DNA from: Flavobacterium sp. HSC-32F16
GTDB lineage: Bacteria > Bacteroidota > Bacteroidia > Flavobacteriales > Flavobacteriaceae
Length of the DNA stretch: 64,000 nucleotides
Direction of reading: 5' to 3'
NCBI RefSeq assembly: GCF_024171645.1
Contig: NZ_JALKAC010000006.1
Coordinates: 248,001-312,000 of the forward strand
The notes beneath the pieces are model-generated. The model saw only the letters and a program-made list of their open reading frames with translations, had not been told where the DNA came from and did no database searches. Each line of letters starts with the position of its first letter. Positions within the stretch are counted from its first letter, which is position 1. A program made the translations under genes and the position numbers. Below, one piece after another: positions 8,744 through 17,611 of this stretch.

Positions 8744-11149
8744 CTAAAATTTATTGAGTATGTAGTTTACTTTTAAATAGAAAGCTCTTCCGGGTTTTTG
8801 AACCGCAAAATTGTCATAAACTTCTTCGTTGGTTATGTTTTTAGCATCAAAGCTTACAATATATCTTTTACTTGGAAATATGTAACTTAAACCCAGATCA
8901 TGAGGGAACTGCGATGGAGTTTTGTCCATTTCTGTTTGAAGCCAGGTTGTATAAAATTCGCCCACATAACTAAAATTGTAATACAGATTTAATTCTGACT
9001 TTTCCTGCAGTACATTTTTAAAATTATATTGCGCATTTGCATTAATTATAAAGTAAGGCTCGTTTGGATATTGTTTATTATAATGATCGTAGATTTTTCC
9101 ACTTGGGTCGTATTTAAGTTTAAACAATGAGTTAAATCGTGACATATTCATTGATATAAATAATTTGTTCTTATTTGAATATTCCAATGAAGCTTCATAA
9201 CCCAGAGACTGAGCCGTTCCCATATTTACAGACGGTGTAGCTTGTAAAGCCTCGTTAACTCTTGTGCTGAACTGGCGTACAATTTTGTCTTTAGAATTTC
9301 TCCAAAATCCGGAACCTCCCGCACTGAATTTGTGTTCATTAACTTTAAAAGGACCAAATCGAAAACCAACATTGAGGTTATTACTCTGCTCTGGTTTTAA
9401 TGAACTATTTGAAATTTGATTTTCACCTGGATTACCAAATATTTCATTTTCAGATGGAAGCCTGATTGCTTTTTCTGCAGATGTAGAAAGCATTAATTTA
9501 GGCAGAATAAAATAAGATGCTGCAAATCCGTATCCGTAGAAAATAGTATTATTATTTTCCAGATTTTCAGTAATTGTAGTTTGTCCGTTTGTTGTAGTTA
9601 AAATAGGAGTTCTCTGTTCTGTTTTTTGTTGGTATCTTTTACCAAATACATTTGTTCTTAAGCGGGAACCAAGTCCTTCAAACTCATAGGCAAATGATAA
9701 AATGTTTTTTTGCAGGTCTCGTTTCTGCTGAAAATTCCTTTCCAGTTCAGATTTCATTTCATCGTAATCATCTCTCATAAAGGAGTAGAGCATTGTACTA
9801 AATACAAACCTGTGATTTTCATTTATAGAATAATTTAAACCGCCTCTTGTACTGAAAATTTTATTGTTAATATGAAGAATAGTCGGCGAACCTTGTTGTG
9901 CGCCGTTAGGAGTAAGGACAGGAAGACCTTTTAGGCCGATTAATTTTTCATTAAACCAGTTGTAATTCCATTTTACTGTATCGTTCAGCACCTCATTTCT
10001 CTGGCTGAAAACCGAATTAATATTAAACTCAAGACCTTTTATTATAAAATCTTTTTTAGCGTAATTAATGCTTATAACTTTAGCATCTGCTTCTGTAAAC
10101 CTTCCTTTATATGGCGTTGACATTGCCTGACCATGCTGGATTTCATTATAATCATCAGACATATTTATGCCTACTAAAAAAGTATCAGCCCACTCAACAT
10201 CTGTAAAACCAAGTTCAAAACGGCCGCCATAAGAACGATAAGCATCATTAAAACGTTTAGCTCGTATTTGGTTCATTACACCATCTGCCTGTACATCACG
10301 GGCAAATTTCCCCCATATTTCATAATTATTATCCGAGTAATTGTAAAACCCTGAACCTTTTAAAGTAAAACCTGATTTGTCGCGGTATGTCGTATTAAAA
10401 TTAGATTGAATAGTATTAAACGAACCATAAGATACAGAGGCATTCAAGGAATTTTTCGCACCTTTTTTCAAAATAACATTTATAGCGCCGCCCAAAGCAT
10501 CATCGGCTAAATGTGCTGGAATTACACCTTTGTAAACTTCAATTCTTTCAATTAAAGCAGGAGGAATACTGTTTAAGTTAAAAGACGAACCGTAAGTAGA
10601 AATAGGAATTCCGTCGATAAATATTCGGATTGCATTGCCAGACATTCCGTTTAGATTGTAATTTACGCTAGAACCTAAACCTCCGTTTTGTCTGATTCTG
10701 ACTCCCACAGACTGCCCTAATAAATCATTAGTTTGAATATTTCTTTTGGCTGCTTCCTGAGTTTCAATAACATTTACAGAAAAGCCTTTTTCGATGATTT
10801 CTTTTTTGGCAGTTGTTTTTTGAATGACAACTTCTTTCAGTATTTTTGGATCTGATGTTTTTTCCAAAGAAATAGTAATTTCAACAGAAGCACGGTTTAA
10901 AATAACATTTACAGTTTTGTTTTTTGCTTCCAGTGACGAAATTTCTAGAGTATAATTTCCATAAGTCAGACCTTTAATTTCAAATTGCCCGTCATGATCA
11001 ACAATAGCAAATTTTTTAGTTCCTGAAATATTAACTGAAGCTCCTAAAGCCGTTTCATTATTTCCAAAGATTACTCTTCCTGTAATTTTTCCGGTTTGAG
11101 ACCATCCGGTAACGGTTATGATGAAAAAGAGAAAGTAAAGAATTCTCAT
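8744..11149 (-). CDS. TonB-dependent receptor, ferric-siderophore type
   Basis: 801 residues: signal peptide (MRILYFLFFIITVTGWSQ), a CarboxypepD_reg-like Ig domain (about 20-100, GKITGRVIFGNNETALGAS), plug domain (about 125-235, with QSVGVRIRQNGGLGSSVNYNLNG and IERIEVYKGVIPAHLADDALGG), and a 22-strand barrel ending in an aromatic-rich strand (RAFYLKVNYILNKF). Lacking an STN domain, it is not itself a sigma-signalling transducer. Unlike SusC, it has no SusD partner; the lipoprotein partner is DUF4374. The gene set is the XusA/XusB arrangement for xenosiderophore uptake. A 203-base gap to apbE upstream leaves room for its own promoter. Confidence 0.88.
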   Translation of the reverse strand: MRILYFLFFIITVTGWSQTGKITGRVIFGNNETALGASVNISGTKKFAIVDHDGQFEIKGLTYGNYTLEISSLEAKNKTVNVILNRASVEITISLEKTSDPKILKEVVIQKTTAKKEIIEKGFSVNVIETQEAAKRNIQTNDLLGQSVGVRIRQNGGLGSSVNYNLNGMSGNAIRIFIDGIPISTYGSSFNLNSIPPALIERIEVYKGVIPAHLADDALGGAINVILKKGAKNSLNASVSYGSFNTIQSNFNTTYRDKSGFTLKGSGFYNYSDNNYEIWGKFARDVQADGVMNQIRAKRFNDAYRSYGGRFELGFTDVEWADTFLVGINMSDDYNEIQHGQAMSTPYKGRFTEADAKVISINYAKKDFIIKGLEFNINSVFSQRNEVLNDTVKWNYNWFNEKLIGLKGLPVLTPNGAQQGSPTILHINNKIFSTRGGLNYSINENHRFVFSTMLYSFMRDDYDEMKSELERNFQQKRDLQKNILSFAYEFEGLGSRLRTNVFGKRYQQKTEQRTPILTTTNGQTTITENLENNNTIFYGYGFAASYFILPKLMLSTSAEKAIRLPSENEIFGNPGENQISNSSLKPEQSNNLNVGFRFGPFKVNEHKFSAGGSGFWRNSKDKIVRQFSTRVNEALQATPSVNMGTAQSLGYEASLEYSNKNKLFISMNMSRFNSLFKLKYDPSGKIYDHYNKQYPNEPYFIINANAQYNFKNVLQEKSELNLYYNFSYVGEFYTTWLQTEMDKTPSQFPHDLGLSYIFPSKRYIVSFDAKNITNEEVYDNFAVQKPGRAFYLKVNYILNKF

Positions 11150-11352
11150 ATTTTAAGTTGTACTGATTTTATATGGCAGCAAACTTATATTATTATTTAA
11201 ATTTAATCTAAATAAACGCGTTAGAAGATTATTAGATTTGCATTAGAGATTTTAATGTTAGAAGTAATTAGTAAATAGTTAATTATCAGTTGTTAATTAT
11301 TAATAACAAAACTGTGCTAAAAAATTAGAGACTTAGCATCTTAATACCTTAT

Positions 11353-12360
11353 TTACAATTTAGCCTTAAACTTCTTGATAGAGAAATTCTTAGACTTAAT
11401 AACTTTTCCATTGTCAGTAATCATTATACAGCTGTAATCCGGGAATTTGTGAAGTAAAAGCAAACCTTCCTTTTGCCCTAAAACCATTAATGAAGTGCTC
11501 AATCCGTTTGCCGTTTCGGCATTTGGACCAAAAACGGTAACACTGCATAAACCCGTTGCAGGATATCCCGTTGCAGGATTTATAATGTGAGAATATCGTT
11601 TTCCGTTAAAAACAACGAACTTTTCATAACTTCCGGATGTTGTTACTGCACCTTGATTTAAAGGCACTACGGCCAAAAGTTTTTCAGGTTTAAACGGATT
11701 AGTGATTCCAATTTTCCAATCTTGTCGGTTAGGTTGTTTTCCCCAGGTGCTCATATCTCCTGAACCGTTTATGATTCCGGCTTGAATGCCTTTTGCAATC
11801 ATCATCGTTCGGCATTTATCTGTTGCATAACCCTCGCCAAGAGCACCAAAACCAATTTTCATTCCTTTTAGTTTCAGGAAAATTGTCGATTGAACAGAGT
11901 CTAAAATGATATTTTTATAACCTACTTTTTCAACTGATTTTTGTATGGCTTCCGCCGAAGGCATTTCGGTCATAGAGCCGTCAAATTTCCAGATTCTGTC
12001 CATTGCGGCAAAACTAACGTCAAAACCGCCATTCGTTATTTCTGATAATTTAATGGCTCTCTTCGCGAGTTCAAAAACTTCCAGATCTACTTTTACCGGT
12101 TTGATTCCGGCATTTTGATTTACCTGAGAAACCTGTGAATCCGGTTTCCAATCCGAAATTAGCTTTTCAATTCGGGTAATTTCGGCAATTACTTCATTTA
12201 TATTTTCTTCGGCAGTCAGAGAATCTTTTGCTGCAATACTAATGTCAAAACGCCCGCCCATGAGCAGCGTCGTTCTTTTTCGTAATACTTGGGAATGTGC
12301 TGATAAACAGCACATAATTATAAACAGGAAGAAAATTTTATATGAGAATAATTTACGCAT
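11353..12360 (-). CDS. apbE: FAD:protein FMN transferase (ApbE family), exported
   Basis: The start at 12360 is chosen because it begins a signal peptide (MRKLFSYKIFFLFIIMCCLSAHS); 13 further in-frame residues upstream look non-coding. The 335-residue protein covers the full ApbE fold: N-terminal LMGGRFDISIAA, central GFGALGEGYATDKC, INGSGDMSTWGKQP (metal/FAD-binding Gly-rich segment), TTSGSYEKF and HIINPATGYPATG, all family hallmarks. ApbE attaches FMN from FAD to Thr/Ser of extracytoplasmic flavoproteins. Its natural substrate here is likely the DUF2271 protein two genes upstream, which has a TGAS motif. It lies between the PepSY reductase and the TonB receptor, all on the minus strand. Confidence 0.92.
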   Translation of the reverse strand: MRKLFSYKIFFLFIIMCCLSAHSQVLRKRTTLLMGGRFDISIAAKDSLTAEENINEVIAEITRIEKLISDWKPDSQVSQVNQNAGIKPVKVDLEVFELAKRAIKLSEITNGGFDVSFAAMDRIWKFDGSMTEMPSAEAIQKSVEKVGYKNIILDSVQSTIFLKLKGMKIGFGALGEGYATDKCRTMMIAKGIQAGIINGSGDMSTWGKQPNRQDWKIGITNPFKPEKLLAVVPLNQGAVTTSGSYEKFVVFNGKRYSHIINPATGYPATGLCSVTVFGPNAETANGLSTSLMVLGQKEGLLLLHKFPDYSCIMITDNGKVIKSKNFSIKKFKAKL

Positions 12361-12519
12361 ATTTTTTAAAGAATTTAAAAAGCTATAGGAGCGATGCATT
12401 TCACGTCACGCGCTCTTTTTGGATCAATCAACTATTATCTATAAATAGGTTATCCCTCTGGGAATTGTATTATTTGTTTCTACAATCTACAATTCAAAAT
12501 CTGCAATCTAAAATAAAAC

Positions 12520-14703
12520 CTAATAGCAATCCGTTAATAACTGTCCATTTTGTTTATACTCCGATAAACTTTTAATTCCGTTTGCCAAACACAATTCATC
12601 CAGAATCATTTCAACATCTTTTTGCATGGCAAGCGAACCACAAATCATAATTACGCCGCCTCGTTTCAATAAGCCAATAAAAAAGGCCGTATCTCTTTTA
12701 ATCAAATCCATTACATAGATATGTTCAGCTTCTCGCGATAAAGCAACGTGGAAATGATCCAAATGTTCTTTCTGAATCATTATTCCGGCAAATTTTTTAT
12801 AGGCAAGAAGTGTCGGCGTTTCCATTCTGAATCCGCTGTAAAGCTGAATTTCTTTCTTCGCTTTATTTTGTTCGATCATTCCTAAGAAAGGCGCAATTCC
12901 GGTTCCGTTAGAGATAAAAGCCGTTTTTGAAGCTTTCTTTGGAAAATGAAAAGCATGATTATTGATAATCCTGGCTTTAATTGTATCTCCCGCTTCCAGA
13001 TTATTTAAGAATCCGGATCCTAATCCGTTTGGATGCAGTTTTACAACCAATTGAACATTTCCGGAATGATTTCCAATAGAGTAGAGGCGTTCTCTTGAAT
13101 CATTGGCAGGATAAATAGCCAGTAAATCGCCCGAAGCAAATTTCGTTCTGCTGCCGGCGCGTAAAGTCAATATAAAAGTATGTTCAGTATCTGAGATTGG
13201 GGTTTTATCTAAAACCATTAATTTCTGTAAACCTTTTGGAACATGATTGTATAAAGATGGAGTAACGGCAAGCGGAATTTCAGTTTTATCACTCCATAAC
13301 TTTACCCATTCTGCAAATTCAACAGCCGATTTATCATTAACTGTCTGCAAATCTAAAAAGCGTTCAGCCCAGTTTTGGGTTTCTAAAAGCAAATCGATTT
13401 CAACAGCAAACTGGCAGAAATCAGGATATGATTTTGAACCAAAACCCACTACCGAGAACTTAATTTTTTGTTCCTGATTTTGTTTTTGTAAAAGTGCTTT
13501 GAATTTTTTTCCGTTAGATGGCGGATCGCCTAAACCATGTGTAGAAGAAAAAATAATAATATGTTCTGCTTTTGGGTAAACCGAAAAACTGTTTAATTCG
13601 GCAATGAAAGCTTTTTTTCCGTGACCAATTAATTGTTTCGAAATAGCATTGGCAAATCGAAATGAACTTCCATTTTCAGAACCAACCAACAGGATATAAT
13701 TGCTTTCGCCGGCTTTGAATTTATTTTTAATTCGGCTTGATCTTCGTTTTAAAGTAATGGCAAAACCAGAATAAATAAAGAAGAGAATATTAAGGCAGGC
13801 GATGGCCAAAATTACAGCCCAAATCCCGTTAATTCTTCCCGTATGAAGGTCAAGGCTTAAAGCCGATAATTGAACGGTAAACGGAGAACGTTTTTCAGAA
13901 AGCAAAGTTCCATCAACCTGATTAACTTCAATTTCGCGGTCTTTTAGTTCGATGATATAATATTCTTCGGGATCATCTGTAAAAGGAAATTCGATTTTCT
14001 TTACATCAGACAGAAGGGTAGTTTTAAATACCAAAGTTTTTTTGGCTTCCGCCGAAAGTTCTGTTTTTACAGGTTTTGCTTTTTCTTCACCCATAAAAAA
14101 GTTGAATCTTTCCAGTGATAAATAAGTTCCCGTTAAAGCGATAATAAAAATTGGAATTAAAGCCAGACGTCCTAAAACAACGTGATAATATTGTGCAAAA
14201 TATTCTTTTACTACTTTCGAAAAGAAATTACGAATTCCTCTTTGTCTTTTTAAAACCAATACAAAACCAGAAATCGAAATTAATAATAAACAAAAAGAAA
14301 TTACGCCAACAAAAAAACGTCCGGTTTCATGAAGAAATAACGAACGATGAAAACTTGTAATCCATTTGATAAATTCATTCTTTTTTTCAGGCGTTCCTAA
14401 TGCTTTTCCGGTTTTTGGATCAATATAAGCATTGACATCATTTCCGTCCTTATCGATGGCTTGTAATGTTACAAACTGATTGTAATCTACACTCAATTCT
14501 GTAATCTCTGAGTATTCTTTTTTTAATATCGGCAGAGTTTCTCCTAAAGTGATTTTGTCGAAATCGGCAGTTTTGTACGGAAGTGTTTTTTCCTGTACGG
14601 CATCGACTGCGAGAATGATTCCGGTAACAGTAGCTAAAAGTAAAAAAATCGAAGAAAATAAGGCCAGAGCCAAATGTGCGTAGCGCCAGAAAGAAAGAGT
14701 CAT
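12520..14703 (-). CDS. PepSY-membrane / flavodoxin / ferredoxin-NADP-reductase fusion (ferric or flavin reductase)
   Basis: The 727-residue protein is a three-part fusion. Residues 1-320 are a PepSY-associated membrane domain: TM helices at about 8-32, 125-150, 175-195 and 290-315, with His residues near helix ends (FHRSLFLHETGRF, LDLHTGRINGIWA) that could bind haem. Residues 335-470 are flavodoxin-like (LVGSENGSSFRFANAIS, IFSSTHGLGDPPSNGKKF). Residues 495-727 are a sulfite-reductase-type FAD/NADPH module (RLYSIGNHSG, ISNGTGIAPFLGMIEQ, VMICGSLAMQKDV). It should pass electrons from cytoplasmic NADPH via FAD and FMN across the membrane. XusC in Bacteroides is a PepSY reductase; this one adds its own electron source. 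Adjacent to ApbE and DUF2271, it probably feeds a periplasmic covalent flavoprotein or ferric siderophore. Confidence 0.9.
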   Translation of the reverse strand: MTLSFWRYAHLALALFSSIFLLLATVTGIILAVDAVQEKTLPYKTADFDKITLGETLPILKKEYSEITELSVDYNQFVTLQAIDKDGNDVNAYIDPKTGKALGTPEKKNEFIKWITSFHRSLFLHETGRFFVGVISFCLLLISISGFVLVLKRQRGIRNFFSKVVKEYFAQYYHVVLGRLALIPIFIIALTGTYLSLERFNFFMGEEKAKPVKTELSAEAKKTLVFKTTLLSDVKKIEFPFTDDPEEYYIIELKDREIEVNQVDGTLLSEKRSPFTVQLSALSLDLHTGRINGIWAVILAIACLNILFFIYSGFAITLKRRSSRIKNKFKAGESNYILLVGSENGSSFRFANAISKQLIGHGKKAFIAELNSFSVYPKAEHIIIFSSTHGLGDPPSNGKKFKALLQKQNQEQKIKFSVVGFGSKSYPDFCQFAVEIDLLLETQNWAERFLDLQTVNDKSAVEFAEWVKLWSDKTEIPLAVTPSLYNHVPKGLQKLMVLDKTPISDTEHTFILTLRAGSRTKFASGDLLAIYPANDSRERLYSIGNHSGNVQLVVKLHPNGLGSGFLNNLEAGDTIKARIINNHAFHFPKKASKTAFISNGTGIAPFLGMIEQNKAKKEIQLYSGFRMETPTLLAYKKFAGIMIQKEHLDHFHVALSREAEHIYVMDLIKRDTAFFIGLLKRGGVIMICGSLAMQKDVEMILDELCLANGIKSLSEYKQNGQLLTDCY

Positions 14704-14736
14704 TTAGTGTATTCTAGAAATGTAATAAAATATTTA

Positions 14737-14772
14737 AAGCTTTGTCAAGGTTTTTTCACCTTTGACAAAGCT
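14737..14772. repeat. CTTTGTCAA hairpin repeat, copy 1
   Basis: Arms AGCTTTGTCAA...GG and CCTTTGACAAAGCT around a T-rich loop, between the DUF2271 and PepSY reductase genes. A near-identical palindrome is at 34737. On the minus strand it may act as a partial attenuator, but there is no strong U tract. Confidence 0.6.
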
Positions 14773-14827
14773 CGGATTTTAAGTTTAAGCAGAAAAATAA
14801 TTTAGGCTTATCTACGTTAAAATAAGA

Positions 14828-15298
14828 TTATATTTTGTTCAGTCTTACATATTTTATGTAACCTTTACCATCTGTTTTATCAGCAAGACCTTCGGTTGTT
14901 AGTGCAATTTCAAGATCGCTTACATAGTATTTTTGATCTTCAACCGCAGTTTCAAAACGTAGTTTATAACCTTTATTAATTTTTGAATCTTCAATTTCGA
15001 TTGTAGTAACACTGCGATCGCCTCCAGTTACAGACGCACCTGTTTTTGCACTGATATCTTCACTTTTCTGCGCGTGGAATTTATTCCATTCTTTCAACGA
15101 TTTGTACCATTTTTTATCGTCGCCCATTACATAAAGCGTTTTTTCGTATGCACCACTTGGATTAATAAGGGATACTACGATATAAGCACCTTCTCCCATA
15201 TAATTTGTCATTTGTAACATGCATTTGTATTTGCTCGATTGTGCATTTGCCTGTAAAGCGACAAGAAATATAAGAGCGATTTTAAGTATAGATTTCAT
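14828..15298 (-). CDS. DUF2271 periplasmic protein with possible ApbE flavinylation motif
   Basis: 156 residues with signal peptide (MKSILKIALIFLVALQANAQ) and a complete DUF2271 domain: LQMTNYMGEGAYIVVSLI, KTLYVMGDDKKWYKSLKEW, YVSDLEIALTTEG. Residues 86-89 read T-G-A-S, matching the [ST]GA[ST] motif that ApbE modifies with FMN (the last residue, Ser89, codon 15032-15034). DUF2271 genes are typically linked to PepSY and ApbE genes, as here. I infer a small periplasmic electron carrier with covalent FMN between the PepSY reductase and an extracytoplasmic acceptor. The inference rests on motif and context only. Confidence 0.82.
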   Translation of the reverse strand: MKSILKIALIFLVALQANAQSSKYKCMLQMTNYMGEGAYIVVSLINPSGAYEKTLYVMGDDKKWYKSLKEWNKFHAQKSEDISAKTGASVTGGDRSVTTIEIEDSKINKGYKLRFETAVEDQKYYVSDLEIALTTEGLADKTDGKGYIKYVRLNKI

Positions 15299-15387
15299 TT
15301 TAATTAATTGTGAATTATGAGTTATGAATTATGAGTTTTTTTTGAGTTATAATGTATAAGTAGTCTAAAACTCATAACTTTTAAAGA

Positions 15388-16878
15388 TTATTTTAAAAAG
15401 TCAATTGAGACATTATTTTTTGTAAGCAGTTCATTTTCTTTAGCCAAAGCATAAGCTGTTTCATCAAATTCAGTATTGATGTCTTTTTTTGCTCCAATAG
15501 AAATAAGGTATTTTAAAACAGCATCATCTTTAGATGTCATGGCCGCTCTGTGTAAAGCGGTTAAACCATCTTTGTTTTTCGCATTAAGATCTACTTTTAA
15601 ATCTGTAATTTTTTTAAGAAGCGAAACGTCACTTTTTGTAATTGCTAAATGATACAAAGTATTTCCGTCTTTTTGAGGTGCAGCTAAGTCTAATCCTTTG
15701 TCCTGAAGTAATTTTGCTTTCGCAGCAAATGGATCAGCAGCTTCTTTGTCTCTTCCGGCTGGTCTGTAAGATTGAACTAAATAAACACCTAAATTGTTTC
15801 CATCTTTGTCTTTTACATTTACATCGGCATCTTTGCTTAAAAGTAATCTTACTGCTTCTGGAGATCCAGATCTAACTGCGTTTGTCAAAGCCGATTCGCC
15901 TTTTAGATTCTGAGCGTTAATGTTTTTAGACGCAGGAAGTAAAATTTCTAAAACAGCCGTTTCTCTTGCTGATGCTGCAGCCATTAAAGTCGTATTTCCT
16001 TCTTTATCTGTTTTATTAGCATCAGTACCTTTGCTTAAAAAATATTTTACAATTTCGGCCTGATTTGGTTTTCCGGATAAAATATGCAGTACATTCTGTC
16101 CTGCTTTATTTTGTGCAGCTGGTTTCAATTTAACTTCTTCAACCAAATATTTATAAGTTTCGATTGTATTAGTTTCTCTACGGCTTCCTTGTGCAGCAGT
16201 AAAAAGAGCATTATCGTTTGCTTTTATTCCTTTTTCCAATAATTTTTTCAAAAGAGGAATATTTCCTGATCTTGCAGCATAAGTAAAGGCCGTATTTCCG
16301 TCACTATCTACATCTTTAAGAGACATTCCTTTTGTGGTAAAATAATCGGCCGCTTTTAATTCTTTATCAGAAGAAATTGCTAAAAGTAATAAGTTCGCAC
16401 CATTGGCATATTTTTTCTTCGGATCTATTCCAGCCTTAAAAAAAGCATCATATAAAGAAGGATTTGATTGTCCGTTAGCCGCTGCAAAATCTACAGGAGT
16501 TGTACCGTGGCTGTCTTCAAATTTAATATCAGAACCTTTTGCAATTAAATATTCAACTAATTCTGTATTTCCTTTGTAAGCCGCCCAGTGTAAATAAATA
16601 CGATTGTCATGCGTTAATTTGGTGATGGAATTTCCGGGCTGATCAATTAAAAATTTGATCGTTTCAATAGGTGCATCATTGTTAATTGCCAGCGTTGTAA
16701 CGTCAAATGCATTTACGTTGGCTTCAGCAGGATTATTTCCTTTTGCTATTTCAGCCTTAACAATAGTAACGTCTGGTAATGTTTTCCAAAATGACTGCTC
16801 TAATAATGTATTTTTTTGCTGTGCACTAACAAAGAATGTCACTGCAAGGGCTAAAGAAATAAAAAGATTCTTTTTCAT
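15388..16878 (-). CDS. Secreted ankyrin-repeat protein
   Basis: 496 residues with an N-terminal signal peptide (MKKNLFISLALAVTFFVSAQ). The rest is built from about a dozen ankyrin repeats, clear in NRIYLHWAAYKGNTELVEYL, GNTAFTYAARSGNIPLLKKL, GNTTLMAAASARETAVLEIL and GLTALHRAAMTSKDDAVLKYL. Ankyrin proteins of this kind are binding scaffolds; in bacteria some accompany redox or iron proteins in the periplasm. It is the first gene of the minus-strand cluster, 89 bases ahead of DUF2271, so it may be cotranscribed and act as a partner of the flavin chain. No catalytic motif is seen. Confidence 0.85.
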   Translation of the reverse strand: MKKNLFISLALAVTFFVSAQQKNTLLEQSFWKTLPDVTIVKAEIAKGNNPAEANVNAFDVTTLAINNDAPIETIKFLIDQPGNSITKLTHDNRIYLHWAAYKGNTELVEYLIAKGSDIKFEDSHGTTPVDFAAANGQSNPSLYDAFFKAGIDPKKKYANGANLLLLAISSDKELKAADYFTTKGMSLKDVDSDGNTAFTYAARSGNIPLLKKLLEKGIKANDNALFTAAQGSRRETNTIETYKYLVEEVKLKPAAQNKAGQNVLHILSGKPNQAEIVKYFLSKGTDANKTDKEGNTTLMAAASARETAVLEILLPASKNINAQNLKGESALTNAVRSGSPEAVRLLLSKDADVNVKDKDGNNLGVYLVQSYRPAGRDKEAADPFAAKAKLLQDKGLDLAAPQKDGNTLYHLAITKSDVSLLKKITDLKVDLNAKNKDGLTALHRAAMTSKDDAVLKYLISIGAKKDINTEFDETAYALAKENELLTKNNVSIDFLK

Positions 16879-17308
16879 ATTTTGTTATGTTGTTTATTGG
16901 CTTTTGATTTCCAAAAATTATAGATGAAATTAATATCTATTTAGAATAAATCAAAATAATGACAAATGTATAGATTAATATTTTGAAATCAAGTTTAATT
17001 GCTTTCAAAAAGTTGAATTCTAATGATTTTTTAATTTGAATACAGGAATTATAATCTTGTAAATTTTAACGATACCGATTTTTAAAATTGTAAGACAATA
17101 ATTTTATGATTTAGTTTAAAAGTGTTTAATATTTTTGGTTTGTTATTAATTTAATGTATTGATTTTTATTTGTTTAGCTTTTTGTAAAGTATAACATTGT
17201 ACAAATTGCCGATTTCTTTCTTACTCTCGAAAAGAAGTTTTTGAGACGAAATTTGCCCTTCAAAATTTATCAGATTTTGGCTAAAAATGACGAAAATTGA
17301 AGATTGTC

Positions 17309-17558
17309 TGTTGATAACTGTTTTTTTATTTCAAGTTATATTTCGCTTTTTTTTGTTGACAACTCTATTTAGATTTGGTATAAATAACTGGTAATTCGGC
17401 AACTACATAAAATTATGTCACTGTTAATAAATAGTTTTTTAATGGTTTTCAATCAAGCTTTTTACTGTTGATAATTGCTCCGATTTTTAACATCAAAACT
17501 TAGACAAAAGAAGATTGAGGGGTTAATTTTGTAGGTATAGAAAGCACAGTTATCTACC
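17309..17558. promoter_or_regulatory. Cluster of DnaA-box-like 9-mers upstream of nrdB
   Basis: TGTTGATAA at 17309-17317 and 17466-17474, TGTTGACAA at 17354-17362, and TTATCTACC at 17550-17558. The first pair differ from the DnaA consensus TGTGGATAA at one base, the others at two. Clustering of four in 250 bases before a ribonucleotide reductase operon resembles the DnaA control of nrdAB in Escherichia coli. Chance is not excluded in AT-rich DNA. Confidence 0.35.
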
Positions 17559-17580
17559 CCCAAATCCTGTCTCTTTCTAT
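17537..17580 (+). promoter_or_regulatory. Inverted repeat in the nrdB leader
   Basis: ATAGAAAG (17537-17544) pairs with CTTTCTAT (17573-17580), and inside it ACAG pairs with CTGT, leaving a loop with a C-rich TTATCTACCCCC. It ends 31 bases before the nrdB ATG. It could be an operator or a leader RNA fold; role unknown. Confidence 0.35.
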
Positions 17581-17611
17581 CCTTAATTAGTCACCGATAA
17601 ATACTATATAT

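Larger units (their letters stand above)
16879..17611. other. 733-base AT-rich divergent intergenic region
   Basis: No supported gene. It separates the ankyrin gene (minus) from nrdB (plus). The nrdB-proximal half contains DnaA-box-like 9-mers and an inverted repeat, described separately; the other half is AT-rich with nothing I recognise. I looked for a cobalamin riboswitch before nrdB and saw no B12-box-like motif. Confidence 0.6.

Noticed and set aside
12361..12519. Hairpin with GAGCG/CGCTC arms ahead of apbE
   Set aside because: The arms are short and imperfect, and the T run lies on the strand without a gene; not enough to call a terminator.
15299..15387. ATTATGAGTT simple repeats between DUF2271 and ankyrin genes
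   Set aside because: Low-complexity AT-rich words common in this kind of intergenic DNA; no defined element.
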